From NCBI GenBank assembly GCA_963770045.1, contig CAVYOD010000014.1, positions 62,001 through 126,000 on the forward strand: a DNA stretch of 64,000 nt. Direction: 5' to 3'. Below, in pieces: positions 20,203 to 30,433 of the stretch. Position numbers and translations under genes: made by a program. The DNA is from CAVYOD01 sp963770045. Its GTDB lineage: Bacteria; Acidobacteriota; Aminicenantia; Aminicenantales; CAVYOD01. Each line of letters opens with the position of its first letter. Position 1 is the stretch's first letter. Under the pieces are notes generated by a model, which saw only the letters and a list, made by a program, of their open reading frames with translations, was not told the DNA's origin and ran no database searches.

Positions 20203-21227
20203 CTGCCTTTTTTGTTCTTTTCCAAGAAATAATCGTAGGCCGCCCGGGCGATGACTCCCATTTTGTGCTTGATCTCGTAGTGGACCTCTTTGAGGTCGTT
20301 TCCCCAGAGGCAGATGATGAGGTGGCCGGCCTTTTCTGGAAGCCAGATCACCGCTGAATCAAGCAAGACCGTGTTTTCGCCGGACCTGACCAAGCTGCCC
20401 CCTTTCCGGGCGATCTCGGTAAGGTAGGGAAGATAGCGCAGGATCAGCTCGGCTCCGGTGTGATTCTTCATGGTTTCGAGAATCTGATCGCTTGTCGCCC
20501 GGTCCACGATTTCCCCTTTGACGCACTTCTCCAGGAGCAGGCCGATTTCCAAGGGTGTCGACGTGTTGTGCTGGGAGGATTCAAAAGTCTTCTGCTTGTC
20601 GAGGCATTCTTTGCTCGTCCAGAAGGATGCCGGAACCTGTCCGAGCTCGGCAATAGTCAGGCGTTTCGAAGGGTCGAGTCCGAGAAAAGCCAAAATGACC
20701 TGGTGGGTGTCATAATCGATCGTCGTGTTCTTCAATCCGAGCTCGCTCATATAATCCGAAATCGCCTGCGGGGTGACCATCTGGAAAAGGATGTCAGTGG
20801 CCGTATTGTCGGACCGCGCCATCATCAGGAGCTGCAGGTCCTGGACGGAAATGTTGAGGCCCGGTTTCATGGAAACCATGAGCCCGCTGCCGTACGCCTT
20901 CATCCGCTCTTCAAAGTTGATCCGGTCATCAAGAGATATCTTGCCGAGATGAATCTGCCTGTAAAGAGTGAGAAGGACTGGAATCTTGAAAACACTGGCC
21001 AGCTGGAAGCGGCGGTTCTCGTTGAACCCCAGGGACTCGCCGGATTCGACGTGCTTGATATAAACTCCTGTCGTTCCCCGGATCTTGTCGATCTGGTCCT
21101 TGACCACCTGTTCCAATTCGGCTTTGGACTTTGGGGCTTTGAACTGAAAATCTTGGGGCGAAGCAAAAACCAGCCCCCCGCAAAAGGCTACTAAAACTAT
21201 AAAAATACTCAATTTTTTGGACACCAT
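20199..21227 (-). CDS. Class A beta-lactamase-like serine hydrolase
   Basis: A 342-residue protein with a signal peptide (LSIFIVLVAFCGGLVFA) in the PF13354 fold. SVFK is the SxxK nucleophile motif, ARSDN is the SDN loop, and RKGGSL occupies the KTG position, where Gly replaces Thr. That difference means true beta-lactamase activity is not assured; a peptidoglycan or peptide hydrolase role is equally plausible. A strong AAAGGAGGG site precedes the ATG. The stop codon lies inside repeat copy 3. Confidence 0.75.
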   Translation of the reverse strand: MVSKKLSIFIVLVAFCGGLVFASPQDFQFKAPKSKAELEQVVKDQIDKIRGTTGVYIKHVESGESLGFNENRRFQLASVFKIPVLLTLYRQIHLGKISLDDRINFEERMKAYGSGLMVSMKPGLNISVQDLQLLMMARSDNTATDILFQMVTPQAISDYMSELGLKNTTIDYDTHQVILAFLGLDPSKRLTIAELGQVPASFWTSKECLDKQKTFESSQHNTSTPLEIGLLLEKCVKGEIVDRATSDQILETMKNHTGAELILRYLPYLTEIARKGGSLVRSGENTVLLDSAVIWLPEKAGHLIICLWGNDLKEVHYEIKHKMGVIARAAYDYFLEKNKKGS

Positions 21228-21252
21228 TCCCTCCTTTTAATTAAATACAACA

Positions 21253-21361
21253 GGGACGTTCCCCAGGGCGACACCCTCGCGTTTTCAATTTAGTTTTCAA
21301 CGCAACCAACCTGGAAATCCTATTGAATGGAAACCAAAGGGTGTCCCCTGGGGAACGTCCC
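21253..21361. repeat. Inverted-repeat element with GGGACGTTCCCC ends, copy 1
   Basis: The left end GGGACGTTCCCCAGGGCGAC continues ACCCT, and the right end is the inverse (AAGGGTGTCCCCTGGGGAAC then GTCCC). They flank about 60 bp with no open frame. A second complete copy is at 48262-48375 and a single end at 37085-37110. It lies between the divergent beta-lactamase-like and GntR genes. Confidence 0.7.
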
Positions 21362-21395
21362 TCAGTTTCTGCTATTATATTTTGGATGCTGGGGC

Positions 21396-21422
21396 TTGAC
21401 AATACAAAAAATATCCTATAAA
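21396..21422 (+). promoter_or_regulatory. Promoter for the GntR regulator
   Basis: A perfect TTGACA (21396-21401) and TATAAA (21417-21422), spacer 15 bases, which is short. It is 20 bases from the ATG; a GAGGGAGG site lies between. Confidence 0.5.
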
Positions 21423-21442
21423 AGATAGACGAGAGGGAGGCC

Positions 21443-22123
21443 ATGAACGAACGGGCAAACAACCCTTTTGAAGTCCCGGCCACGATCAGCGAGACAATCT
21501 ACAAATACCTCAAGAAGGCCATCATCGAGGGCGAATTCAAGCCAAACCAGAGAGTCCAAGAAAAGGAAATCGCCGGCCTTTTCAACGTGAGCACCACCCC
21601 GGTCCGGGAATCTTTCCGGAGGCTCGCGGCCGAAAAGTTCCTGACGATCGACGCCCGGCGCGGTATCGTCGTCATCTCAACAAGCCTGGAGCAGATCAAA
21701 GACCTCTTCGAAGTCGTGACCGTGCTCGATGTTTTCGCCACGAAGAGGGCGATAAAGAGTCTGCCTCGCGAGGCCATAGACCAGTTGAAGCAGATGACCC
21801 GTGAGCTGGGAGAATCTTACCGCGAAAAACAGATCCTCGACTATGTCAAAAAGAACTTCGAGATCCATTTCAAGATCTGGGAATACTGCGGGAACGAGTT
21901 CCTGAGACGGGCGCTCACGGATTACGGAGAAAAAATCGTCTTCCATATGAACCAATTTTTCCTGCTCCTTCCGGAGCAGGCGACCTATTTTGATAAATCC
22001 TATGGAGACCATCTGGATCTTCTCGCTGCCATAGAAAACAAAGACGAGGCTCAGGTTGAGAGGATCCTTCTTTCCCATTGGGGAAAAGATTTTTTGGGAG
22101 AAACGGATTCAGAAGCGGGGTGA
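21443..22123 (+). CDS. GntR-family transcriptional regulator, FadR/FCD type
   Basis: A 226-residue regulator. Residues about 12-80 form the GntR winged helix-turn-helix (IIEGEFKPNQRVQEKEIAG, then VSTTPVRESFRRL). The C-terminal half is an all-helical FCD ligand domain with the metal-binding pattern Asp...His...His (for example NFEIHFKIWEYCGN and YGDHLDLL). FCD regulators usually sense small organic acids and control adjacent catabolic genes. The divergent hydrolase or downstream peptide genes could be targets, but no operator was identified. Confidence 0.8.
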   Translation: MNERANNPFEVPATISETIYKYLKKAIIEGEFKPNQRVQEKEIAGLFNVSTTPVRESFRRLAAEKFLTIDARRGIVVISTSLEQIKDLFEVVTVLDVFATKRAIKSLPREAIDQLKQMTRELGESYREKQILDYVKKNFEIHFKIWEYCGNEFLRRALTDYGEKIVFHMNQFFLLLPEQATYFDKSYGDHLDLLAAIENKDEAQVERILLSHWGKDFLGETDSEAG

Positions 22124-22134
22124 GCTTCGACTAG

Positions 22135-22251
22135 AGCCGGTACACGCACGATAAAGCGTATGCCGAGAACGTGGAAGCGGGCGGGATCTATTCTCCGGAA
22201 GTTGCCGCGGCCGCTTTTTATCAGGTCGGAGCACTTTCGAGGGCACTCTAA
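22135..22251 (+). pseudogene. Possible 3' tail of a lost gene
   Basis: An open stretch ends in TAA at 22249-22251 and encodes YAENVEAGGIYSPEVAAAAF followed by a short helix-like end. It has no start codon context and begins just after the GntR stop; an in-frame TAG lies at 22132. It is directly followed by a terminator, which fits the end of a former gene. No family is recognised. Confidence 0.3.
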
Positions 22252-22285
22252 TGTTTAGAGTCGAACTGAGCGTATTGTAAACACA

Positions 22286-22323
22286 AAGGGGGAGGGCTGC
22301 TTCAGGCAGCCATCCCTCTTTCT
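22286..22323 (+). terminator. Strong intrinsic terminator hairpin
   Basis: AAAGGGGGA-G-GGCTGC pairs with GCAGCC-A-TCCCTCTTT, about 15 base pairs with one G.A mismatch and a TTCAG loop, then TCTT. Confidence 0.65.
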
Positions 22324-22372
22324 TACGAAATTTAAGATTGACCTGGCTCTTGTTCTGGGTTAAAAAGAATCC

Positions 22373-23860
22373 GTGAATAGACGTTTAGCCCCCATCCTTG
22401 TTTTCATTTTTGTCCTTGTCTTTGCGTCCTTTGATGCTCCCGGAAATTCATGGCAGACGGAAAAAAAGGGAGAGCCTCTGAGTGAAGCATCGAAGCAGTG
22501 GCTGGAGGAAGTCGTCCCCTACATCGTCACGACCAAGGAAAAAGAGGTTTTCCTCAGCCTTCCGACAGAAGCCGATCGCGGACGGTTCATCGAAACATTC
22601 TGGAAAAAAAGAGACCCCAACCCCCAGACTCCCGAAAATGAGTTCAAAATCGAGTTCTACAAGCGTATCGCCGGGGCCAACAAGCTCTTCGGGACGGGGG
22701 GCATCACCGGCTGGAGAACGGACAGGGGGAAAATCTACATTCTCCTCGGCCCTCCGAAGGAAATTCAGAGAGACTCGAATCCTCAGCCCCAAGGAAGCAC
22801 TCTGGTCTCCGTCTTCCAAGGGCCTAAAGAAACCTGGCAGTATTGGGGGCTTCCCAATCCCAACCTCCCCTACAATATGGAATTTGTTTTTGTGGACAAA
22901 TTCGGCACCGGAAATTACATGCTGGAAAACACCTTCCGGGTCGAATCCGGACGGAACAGCCCCTTTGATTCCAGCAACCTGACCTATCTATTCGACTACC
23001 AGGAATTGATGGCCGAGGCCCAAAAAAACCCATTCGAGGGCTTCGACAAGCTCAAGGAGATCATCACCACCCAGGTGAGCTACACGAACATCCCGTTCAG
23101 GTCGGAGGTCTTCTATCTCAAAGGAGCCGAGAAAAAGACGCTCATCCCCCTGGCGCTTGAAATCTCGACGGCCGCTCTTGCCTCTAAAAAAATCGAGGCC
23201 AAAGAATTTTTCTCCCTGAGCCTGGTTCTCAACGTCAGCAACCCGCTCGGCCAACTGGTTTTCGAAAAGAGCCGCGACCTGAATTTCCGGAAGGCGGGTC
23301 AGGAAGCGGGTTCGGCACAAAACAAGGCTTTCGACGTCGAGACGGCCCTGGAGCTCGACCCGGGCCGGTACAAGCTCCATCTTCTCCTCCTTGATAACTT
23401 CAGCGGCAAAGTCGGGACAGTCCACGAAGAACTGACCGTGCCTTCGTTCGAAGGCGAAGAACTCGCCCTGAGCTCGGTCCTTCTCTCCTCCGGGGCTGCC
23501 GAGGGTGTCCAGAACAGGGAGGGAGATCGACCCCCAGAAAAAGCCGAGACGCGGGCCGGCCGTGTTTTCCACAGCGGCGAGGAGCTGAACGTTTACTTTG
23601 AAGTCTACAACCTCTCGTTGGACCAGACGACGGGACTGAACAAGTTCAGGGCTGATTATTCCTTTCTTCAGGGAGGGGCGCCCCTGATCCAGGTGCCTCC
23701 GTCGGCAACAAAACCCAGCCCGGAGAAGGATTGCCGCGTCCGGGTTTCCTTCCGGCTGAAGAATTTCAAGCCCGGAGAATACGTTTTCAGGGTCAGAGTG
23801 ATCGATGAGCTGTCGGGGAAATCGGTGATTCGCGAGACCTCACTCGTTATCTCGGATTAG
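22373..23860 (+). CDS. GWxTD domain-containing secreted protein
   Basis: A 495-residue protein starting at GTG, with a signal peptide (LAPILVFIFVLVFASFDA). The GWxTD domain is clear: WKKRDPNPQTPENEFK, then GITGWRTDRGKIYILLGPP. A beta-rich region of about 250 residues follows, ending FKPGEYVFRVRVIDE. GWxTD proteins are common in Acidobacteria, Aminicenantes and Bacteroidetes; their function is not established. The stop is TAG. The promoter was not identified, but a terminator just upstream suggests independent transcription. Confidence 0.8.
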   Translation: MNRRLAPILVFIFVLVFASFDAPGNSWQTEKKGEPLSEASKQWLEEVVPYIVTTKEKEVFLSLPTEADRGRFIETFWKKRDPNPQTPENEFKIEFYKRIAGANKLFGTGGITGWRTDRGKIYILLGPPKEIQRDSNPQPQGSTLVSVFQGPKETWQYWGLPNPNLPYNMEFVFVDKFGTGNYMLENTFRVESGRNSPFDSSNLTYLFDYQELMAEAQKNPFEGFDKLKEIITTQVSYTNIPFRSEVFYLKGAEKKTLIPLALEISTAALASKKIEAKEFFSLSLVLNVSNPLGQLVFEKSRDLNFRKAGQEAGSAQNKAFDVETALELDPGRYKLHLLLLDNFSGKVGTVHEELTVPSFEGEELALSSVLLSSGAAEGVQNREGDRPPEKAETRAGRVFHSGEELNVYFEVYNLSLDQTTGLNKFRADYSFLQGGAPLIQVPPSATKPSPEKDCRVRVSFRLKNFKPGEYVFRVRVIDELSGKSVIRETSLVISD

Positions 23861-23894
23861 CCATTTTCTCAGAAGAAGCGCGGCGGAGGTTCAA

Positions 23895-24030
23895 ATGAAA
23901 AACAAGATTTTGAGGATGTGCCTGGCGCCCTCTGGCTGATCCCGGCAACGTTGCTGCTTTTCCAAGGGGCGTTTGGCCAAGAGTATCCCGTCAAGGGAGT
24001 GGTCAAAGACAAACTGGGCCGGCCGCCTAA
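23895..24030 (+). pseudogene. Truncated 5' fragment of a secreted carboxypeptidase-regulatory-domain protein
   Basis: GGAGG precedes ATG 23895, which starts a signal peptide (MKNKILRMCLA, then a -1 frame change, then LWLIPATLLLFQGAFGQ). The mature start EYPVKGVVKDKLGRPP is typical of a CarboxypepD_reg beta-sandwich. The sequence then breaks off into the 3' end of the convergent epimerase gene. Only about 45 residues remain, so this is a gene remnant. Confidence 0.5.
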
Positions 24031-24037
24031 TCTTTTC

Positions 24038-25253
24038 TCAGACTTTTCTTAGCTTCTTGAGATAGGCCGGATCGATGTCCACGCCCAGACCCGGTTTCTC
24101 CGGGAGCGTGATCATACCACCCTTGACCTTCATCCCGTCGACCACGGGGTCGATCGGTATGGGAGAAATAGCCATCCAGGTCTGCGTAATAGATGTTGCG
24201 GCAGGCGCCGTGCACATGGGCGGCCGCGGTCAGGGCGATGCGCGATTCGTTCATGCAGCCCAGCATGCAGCGCATGTTGGCCGCTTCGGCGACGTGGGCG
24301 ATCTTGAGCGAGGTGGTCATCCCGGCTGATTTCATCAGCTTGATGTTGAAAAAATCGCACGAATCGGCCCTGATGAGCTCCATCGCGTTCGCCAGACTGA
24401 AGAGGGCCTCGTCGGCCATGATCGGAATCGGGCATTCTTGCCGGACCTGTTTCATGCCGCTGATATCAGAGGCAAGGACCGGCTGCTCGCAGTACTGGAT
24501 CTTGAATTTCTCCATTTTTCGCAGGGCATAAATGGCCTGGGGAACCGTGTAGCCCTGGTTCGCGTCGATCCGGATTGAATAATCGTAGCCGATAGCGTCG
24601 CGAATCGCCTGCAACCTGGCCACATCCACGTCTGGATCCTGGCCAATCTTGACCTTTAGGGTTTTGAAGCCGGCCGCGATGTGGTCTTTGGCATTCTTGA
24701 CCATATTCTCCGGCGTATCGATGCCCGTCGTGACATCGGTCTCAAAAGTCGTCTTGTCGCCGCCGAGGAGACGGAAGACAGGCAGCCCGGCCGTTTTGCC
24801 GAGGATATCGTAAAGGGCCATGTCAAAAGCGGCGATGATGCTGGGACTAGAATGGACGAAGGCGCCAAAGAGCTTCGTGGCGCTGTCGATGGCCAAGGGG
24901 TCCTTGCCTTTCAGCATTTCCCTGAGACTCTTGGCGACAGAGACATTGCTGTCCTGGGTCTCGCCGGTGATCGGCTGGAAGGGCGACGACTCGCCGATGC
25001 CGGTGATGCCGGAATCGGTCAGGATCCGGATCAGGACACCGTTGCTGCTATAAACCGTTCCGAGCGAGATGGTGAACGGCTCGGTGAGGGCGATCTCATA
25101 ATAGTAAATTTCAACATCCGTGATTTTGAGCATTTTGGCCGTGGCCTTGGCTTCCTCCATCTTCTGCGAAGAAAAGCCCCAGCTCGCCGGCACAGTGGAG
25201 CCCAGGGCTCCGAAGCCCAGCATTTTTAAGAATTGTTTTCTAGAAAAAGTCAT
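24038..25253 (-). CDS. Enolase-superfamily dipeptide epimerase with an export signal (one frame change)
   Basis: About 405 residues. The muconate-lactonising/dipeptide epimerase subgroup residues are all present: LKVKIG holds the KxK catalytic pair, RIDANQGY, CEQPV and MADEAL give the three metal ligands Asp, Glu and Asp, and NIKLMKSAGM gives the opposing catalytic Lys. Relatives epimerise L-Ala-D/L-Glu and other dipeptides. The N-terminus MTFSRKQFLKMLGFGALG is Tat-like with Arg-Lys in place of Arg-Arg, suggesting export. The C-terminus shifts +1 near 24150, restoring GMITLPEKPGLGVDIDPAY and a TGA stop at 24038-24040. Confidence 0.8.
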
Positions 25254-25328
25254 GATGAATCCTCCATTTCAAAACGTCATGTCTTTCCATTCTATTTAAA
25301 ACGGGCCGCACTGACAAGAAAAATTAAA

Positions 25329-25506
25329 GTGAGCTGTGAGCAGTGAGTCATGAGGAGTGACTTGAGAAGTATGAGAAGTTCGATCAATCCTTAAAAAAGT
25401 CAGCCCAGGTTCCAGATAAATGGCAACCCAAAGCCGACCAAAAATACGTCCCGCTCAAAGCAAACGCGACGATTGCCGTTGACTGCTCAACGCTCACGGC
25501 TCACTG
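25329..25506. repeat. Loose GTGAGC-type inverted repeat
   Basis: GTGAGCTGTGAGCAGTGAGT (25329-25348) faces its approximate inverse ACTGCTCAACGCTCACGG followed by CTCACTG (25482-25506). The interior has no open frame. Similar GTGAG-rich intergenic text occurs near 240-340, 2620-2640, 30160-30390 and 41430-41470. Confidence 0.5.
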
Positions 25507-26529
25507 TTTTTTTATTATGGGCAGCTCGATCGCCGAGGGATGCTTGGTGTCGTGGTAGATCGTCTGGCGGGCGATCCTGCGCTCGGTGTCGGTCCCGATA
25601 TCATTCCCCGTGTTGGTGTTGGGGAGAAACGTCGGGAAATGGCTGCTCGATACCTCCACCCGGATGCGGTGGCCTGTCTTGAAGAGGTTCCCTGTGGCCC
25701 AGAGGTCGATCTCATACTTGTAGATCTTCCCCGGCTCAATCAGGCTCGGCTTTTCATAGGATTCGCGATAGCGGGCCCGCAAAATCCCATAGGTCATGAT
25801 CTGGGCCAAGTCGTTGGGATGGACGTCGACGAGCTTCCCGGTAAAATCAGTATCCACGGCTGAGGAAGAAGCATAGAGCGTCATCTTGACCGGCCCGACG
25901 ACGAGCAAATCCTCCTTGAGCGGATCTGATGTGAAAACGAGGACATCATCCCGTCGCTCCGTCGTCCTCTGGTCAAGTGAGTCGCCGAGCCGATCGGATT
26001 CGGAACCGGTGGGCACGGGATCGGAGGGATCATAAGTGAAATGGTCCTGCGGCTCCGCCGCCTGCGCTGCCAGGCTGAGCGTTCCGTCGCCCAGAAGGCT
26101 GTTGGCCCGGCCGCCGCTGTGAACATAAAAGGGAGTGAATTTGGTTTCAGGCAGCGGCCAATCCTTGGCCGTGATCCAATCGTTCATCCCGGTGACAAAA
26201 ATATCGATCGGCGGCGAACTCATGATTCCGGTGTCAATGCCCTTGAGCCAATAATCGTACCAGCTGATGAAAGATGTCCTGGGTGCTTTTCCCGTAATAG
26301 GTCCGGGTGAGAAGGACGGGGAATTTTCCCTCGGCATCGGGCCGGTAGACGTCGGCTGAGAGTTTGACACCGTCCCGCATCGGAATGGCCACATTGAATT
26401 CGCATTTGACCTTGTATTGAGGCTGGGAAAGATTTGAGGCAGGCTTCACTTCTCCGGCAAAGCCAACCCAAGACGAAAAAGAACAAACCTAGAAAACCCG
26501 AAGGCCAAGAATCCGGCATTTTTCTTCAC
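25501..26529 (-). pseudogene. CocE/NonD-type alpha/beta hydrolase with the catalytic core deleted
   Basis: The 5' part encodes a signal peptide from a GTG at 26529 (with frame changes), then VAIPMRDGVKLSADVYRPDA and TRTYYGKSTQD, the start of an X-Pro dipeptidyl-peptidase/cocaine-esterase type hydrolase. It then jumps, out of frame, into ISWYDYWLKGIDTGI, which in this family sits about 200 residues later, and continues through the C-terminal jelly-roll domain (HRIRVEVSSSHFPTF). The missing segment carries the nucleophile Ser and the rest of the catalytic core. The stop codon lies in the flanking GTGAGC repeat. This looks like genuine decay by deletion, unlike the single-base changes elsewhere. 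Confidence 0.7.
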
Positions 26530-26643
26530 GGGCGAATCCCTCCTCTTTTTTTTCAGACCTTCAAGCGGATTTTCTAAACACTTATCACAGCTTTTTCAGC
26601 TTTGTCAACCGAATGGTGAATCTTCGAAGCATTCCGCTGGCCA

Positions 26644-26671
26644 TTGACTTTGATCAATTTATCTTTAATAT
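26644..26671 (+). promoter_or_regulatory. Promoter for the serine hydrolase gene
   Basis: TTGACT (26644-26649) and TAATAT (26666-26671), spacer 16 bases, with a TGGAGG site before the ATG at 26704. Confidence 0.55.
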
Positions 26672-26703
26672 GAATAATGATTAGAAACTCCAATGGAGGC
26701 ATC

Positions 26704-28378
26704 ATGTTCAAAAGCTTTTCTCGTACCAAATGGTTCTTAGGCTTTTTCCTTCTTCTTTTTCTCGCTTCGTTTCTTGCGGCCGATGAGACGACGGCCAAGG
26801 TCGATAAGATCTTCGCCCAATGGGATACGACAGCCTCCCCCGGCGCGGCCCTGGCCGTGATTAAGGACGGCCAGATCATTTACGAGCGCGGCTACGGGAT
26901 GGCCAAGCTCGAGGACGGCATCGTCATGACGCCCAAGAAAATCTTCGACATCGGTTCGACCTCCAAGCAGTTCACCGCCACCTGCATCGCCATTCTCGCC
27001 CGGGAAGGAAAGATCTCGCTCGACGACGACATCCGCAAGTATTTCCCCGAGATGAGGAGCTACGAAAAGCCCATCACGGTCAAGCATCTGATCTACCACA
27101 CCAGCGGCCTCCGCGATTATAACGGACTCCTGGAGCTCGCGGGATTCCGGGCCGAGTCTGATTGCCCCAACGTGGACGAAGCGCTGGATGTCGTCTTCAA
27201 ACAGAAGAGATTGAACTACACCCCCGGCGATGAGTTCTCTTACACCAACACCGGATATTTTCTTTTGGGGCAGATCGTGGAGAGGGTGAGCGGCAAGTCC
27301 CTGAATGAGTTTGCCCAGGAGAGGATCTTCAAGCCCCTGGGAATGACCCATACTCTTTATCAAGAGGACCACACCCAAGTCATCAAGAACCGGGCCACCG
27401 GCTACGACTCCTCCGACAAGGGCTACAAACTCAACATGAGCAACTGGGACGAGACCGGGGACGGGAACGTTTACACGTCGGTCGAGGACCTCTATCTCTG
27501 GGACCAGGCCTTTTACAACGACAAACTGGGCAAGGACCTGATGGACATGCTCCACACGACCGGGGTTCTCAACAACGGGAAGAAGCTCGAATACGCGTTC
27601 GGGCTGTTCATCCACGAATACAAGGGGCTGAAGGTCGTCGAGCACGGAGGAGCCTGGGCCGGTTTCCGGACCGGCTTTGTCCGGTTCCCAGAACAGAAGT
27701 TCTCGGTCATCTGCCTGACCAACCTCAGCTCCCAGAATCCCGACGCCCTCTGCTATCAGGTCGCCGACATCTACCTGGCCGACAAAATCAAGGAACAGCC
27801 GAAGGAAGAAAAAAAGAAGGCGGACACGATCACCCTCTCCAAACAGGAACTCGAAGAAAAAGCAGGCAATTACCAGGATGAGAGGTTCGGGATGTGGATC
27901 ACTCTTTCCGTGAAAGACGACAAACTCATGGGTCTCGGCCATGGGCATGGAATGGACCTCGCGCCGCTGAGCAAAACGACCTTCATAAGCTCTTAACGCC
28001 CCAGCCGATATCACCGTGGAATTCCTGCCCGATGCCAAGGGGAAGACAACCCGAGCTGCGGCGAACGTTGCTGGGATTGAGCGATATAACTTAGTAAAAG
28101 CCGCGCCCTTTACCCCTATCACACCCGCTCAATTGAAAGAATACGCCGGAGACTATGTCAGTGAAGAGCTGCTCAACGCCAAATACAGATTTGTCGTCGA
28201 GAAGGACAACCTCATCCTGAAATTCAGGAGCGCGCCGCCGGGAGCCTTCAAGGCGATGGCCACAGACAAGTTTACCCAGGGCATGCTCAACGTCGATTTT
28301 GTCCGCAAGGGCAATAAGATTACGGGCTTCACGCTCAACATCGGACGGGTCGCAGGCATTGAGTTTGTAAAAAAATAA
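26704..28378 (+). CDS. Secreted serine hydrolase, class C beta-lactamase fold (one frame change)
   Basis: About 558 residues. Signal peptide FLGFFLLLFLASFLAA. STSKQF holds the SxxK nucleophile, YTNTGYF the Tyr-x-Asn motif, and VEHGGAWAG the H-x-G replacement for KTG. A C-terminal beta domain of about 170 residues (DUF3471-like, with LKEYAGDYVSEEL) follows. The frame changes +1 near 27990, between FIS and LNAPADITVEF. Probably a periplasmic peptidase or esterase; a second such enzyme is at 10591. It lies just upstream of the D-aminoacylase and may share its transcript. Confidence 0.8.
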
Positions 28379-28450
28379 ATAACCGAATTGGAAAAAACCG
28401 CCCCCGGACTGAACGGGAGCGAAGAGGATTGTGTTTCGGAGGAGGAGTTC

Positions 28451-30161
28451 ATGTTTAAGCGTATCGCAATAGCCGCTATCTGTCTTGCGGGTGTCGCCTT
28501 TCTAGGCGTTTCCGGTTCCCCGCTTCAGGAATCAGGATACGACCTTATCATCAAGGGTGCCAAGATCGTCGACGGGACCGGAAATCCCTGGTTTTATGGC
28601 GACATCGCGATCCAGGGTGACACCATCGCCGAAATAGGGAACCTCAGCGGAAAGAGTGCCAAAACAATTATCGATGCGAAAGGCCTGGTCGTCGCACCCG
28701 GCTTTATCGACATGCACACCCACTGCGATTTCAACATTGGGAATCCGGACTGCAAAGCCAATCTCAACTACTTATCTCAAGGGGTCACGACCGTCGTCAC
28801 CGGGAACTGCGGCAGCGGGCCTCTCCATGTCGCCGAGACTCAGGCTCTATGGGAAAAGCAAGGCATCGGCACGAACGCGATCATCCTGATGGGATTCGGG
28901 ACGGTGAGAAGGGCCGTCATGAAGGTCGAACCCCGCGACCCCACCGCCGAGGAACTTGAGAAAATGAAATCGATCCTTCGCCAGGGGATTGAAGGAAGGG
29001 GCCTGGGGGATGAGCACCGGATTGGAATATATCCCTGATCGTTACTCCAAAACCGAAGAAGTCATCGCCATGACAAAAGTTGTCGGCGAATTTGGTGGAA
29101 TCTACACCAGCCACATGCGCGACGAATCCGCCGTCATCTGCGATGCCGTGAAGGAGACGATTCGAATCGGCGAGGAGACGGGCGTCAGGGCCAACATCGC
29201 CCACTTCAAAGTTTGCGGAAAAAACAACTGGGGATTGATGAAGCAGGCGATCAAGCTCGTTCAGGAGGCGCGGGCCCGCGGGATCTATGTCTCTGCCGAC
29301 CAGTACCCCTATACCAAGTCGGCGCCCTTCGGCCCCGTCTGGGAAATCCCCGTCATCCCCGACAAACTGGAGCCGCTGGCGGGAATACACAAGAAGGGAA
29401 GAGAGCTCTACCGCAAGCACGCCTCCGAAGCAGAGCTCAACAAGCTGAAAGAACAATACGTAACAGAGCTGATCAAGGCCCTCCAGAATAAATCCAAGCG
29501 GGAAGAGATCAAGAAGATGACCCTCGAGGGGACCGCCAACGATCCCAGCCCGATCGCCATGTGGGGCTGGCACAACTACACAATCCTCATCTCCAGGAAA
29601 AACCCACAGCTCAACGAAAAGAACATGAGCGACCTGATCCAGGAACAGAAGAGGGACGGGTTCGAGATCCTGGCCGATCTGATTATGGAGGAACCCGATG
29701 CATTCTATTCCGGAGGCGCTATGTCGGAAGACGAAGTCAGGGAGGCGATGAATCAGGACTGGGTCATGGTCTCGAGCGACGGAGAGGCCGCGCCGATCGT
29801 CAAAGAGACAGATGCGCCCAAGACGGGACACCCGCGACTCTTCGGAAGCCAATCCAAGATTCTGCGCGAGTATGTGCGCGAGGACAAAGTCCTCACTCTC
29901 GAAAACGCCGTCCGGAAGATGACGTCCCTTCCGGCCTCCTTCCTCCGAATGAAGGATCGGGGCCTTCTCCTGCGCGGATACAAGGCCGACCTGGTCATTT
30001 TTAATCCGGAGACGATCAAAGACAACGCGAACTTTGTCGATTCCCAGAAATATTGCACCGGCGTTGAATATGTCATCCTGAACGGCCGTATGAGTATCCA
30101 GAAAGGAAAATTCAACAATTCCCTGAACGGGAAGGTCTTGCTTCGCCAAGACTCGGAATAG
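28451..30161 (+). CDS. N-acyl-D-amino-acid deacylase (D-aminoacylase), exported, one frame change
   Basis: About 569 residues with a signal peptide (IAIAAICLAGVAFLGVSG). It is an amidohydrolase-superfamily enzyme: GFIDMHTHCDF carries the HxH metal site, TGNCGSG the Cys ligand characteristic of D-aminoacylases, and YTSHMRDE a further His. VMVSSDGEA contributes the catalytic Asp. The enzyme releases D-amino acids from N-acyl-D-amino acids. The frame changes +1 near 28990, giving KEGAWGMSTGLEY. Stops are TAG then TAA in tandem. It fits the window's other D-amino-acid and dipeptide enzymes. Confidence 0.8.
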
Positions 30162-30389
30162 TAAATGGTAAGTGGAAAGGCGTCAGGGGTAAGACATAAA
30201 GATCAAGGAACAAGGTTAATTTTCAGTGGCTCATTGCTCTCTGTTTCATCACGTTTTTTGCGCGACGTGCTTCGTTCGAGATTTCTCGGACGTCTAACCA
30301 CCTGTATCGTTCGTCCTGCGCCTTTCAAAATACAGGAAATTTCTTCGTTATTTTTTACCCCTTACCCCTTACTCCTCACTTTCTTTGTG

Positions 30390-30418
30390 TTGACTTCGAA
30401 TGAGTCTGTTTTTACAAT
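30390..30418 (+). promoter_or_regulatory. Promoter of the pyl operon
   Basis: TTGACT (30390-30395) and TACAAT (30413-30418) with an ideal 17-base spacer. The ATG of pylSc is at 30434, so the expected leader is only 8-10 bases and there is no clear ribosome site. Confidence 0.6.
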
Positions 30419-30433
30419 ACTTGGCCTAGACAC

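Noticed and set aside
22132..22134. TAG in the open stretch after gntR as a Pyl codon
   Set aside because: There is no recognisable gene start upstream and GntR already ends in TGA; the stretch is a short remnant.
30162..30433. Cobalamin riboswitch before the pyl operon
   Set aside because: No B12-box-like conserved core was seen; the gap holds an imperfect inverted repeat and the promoter.
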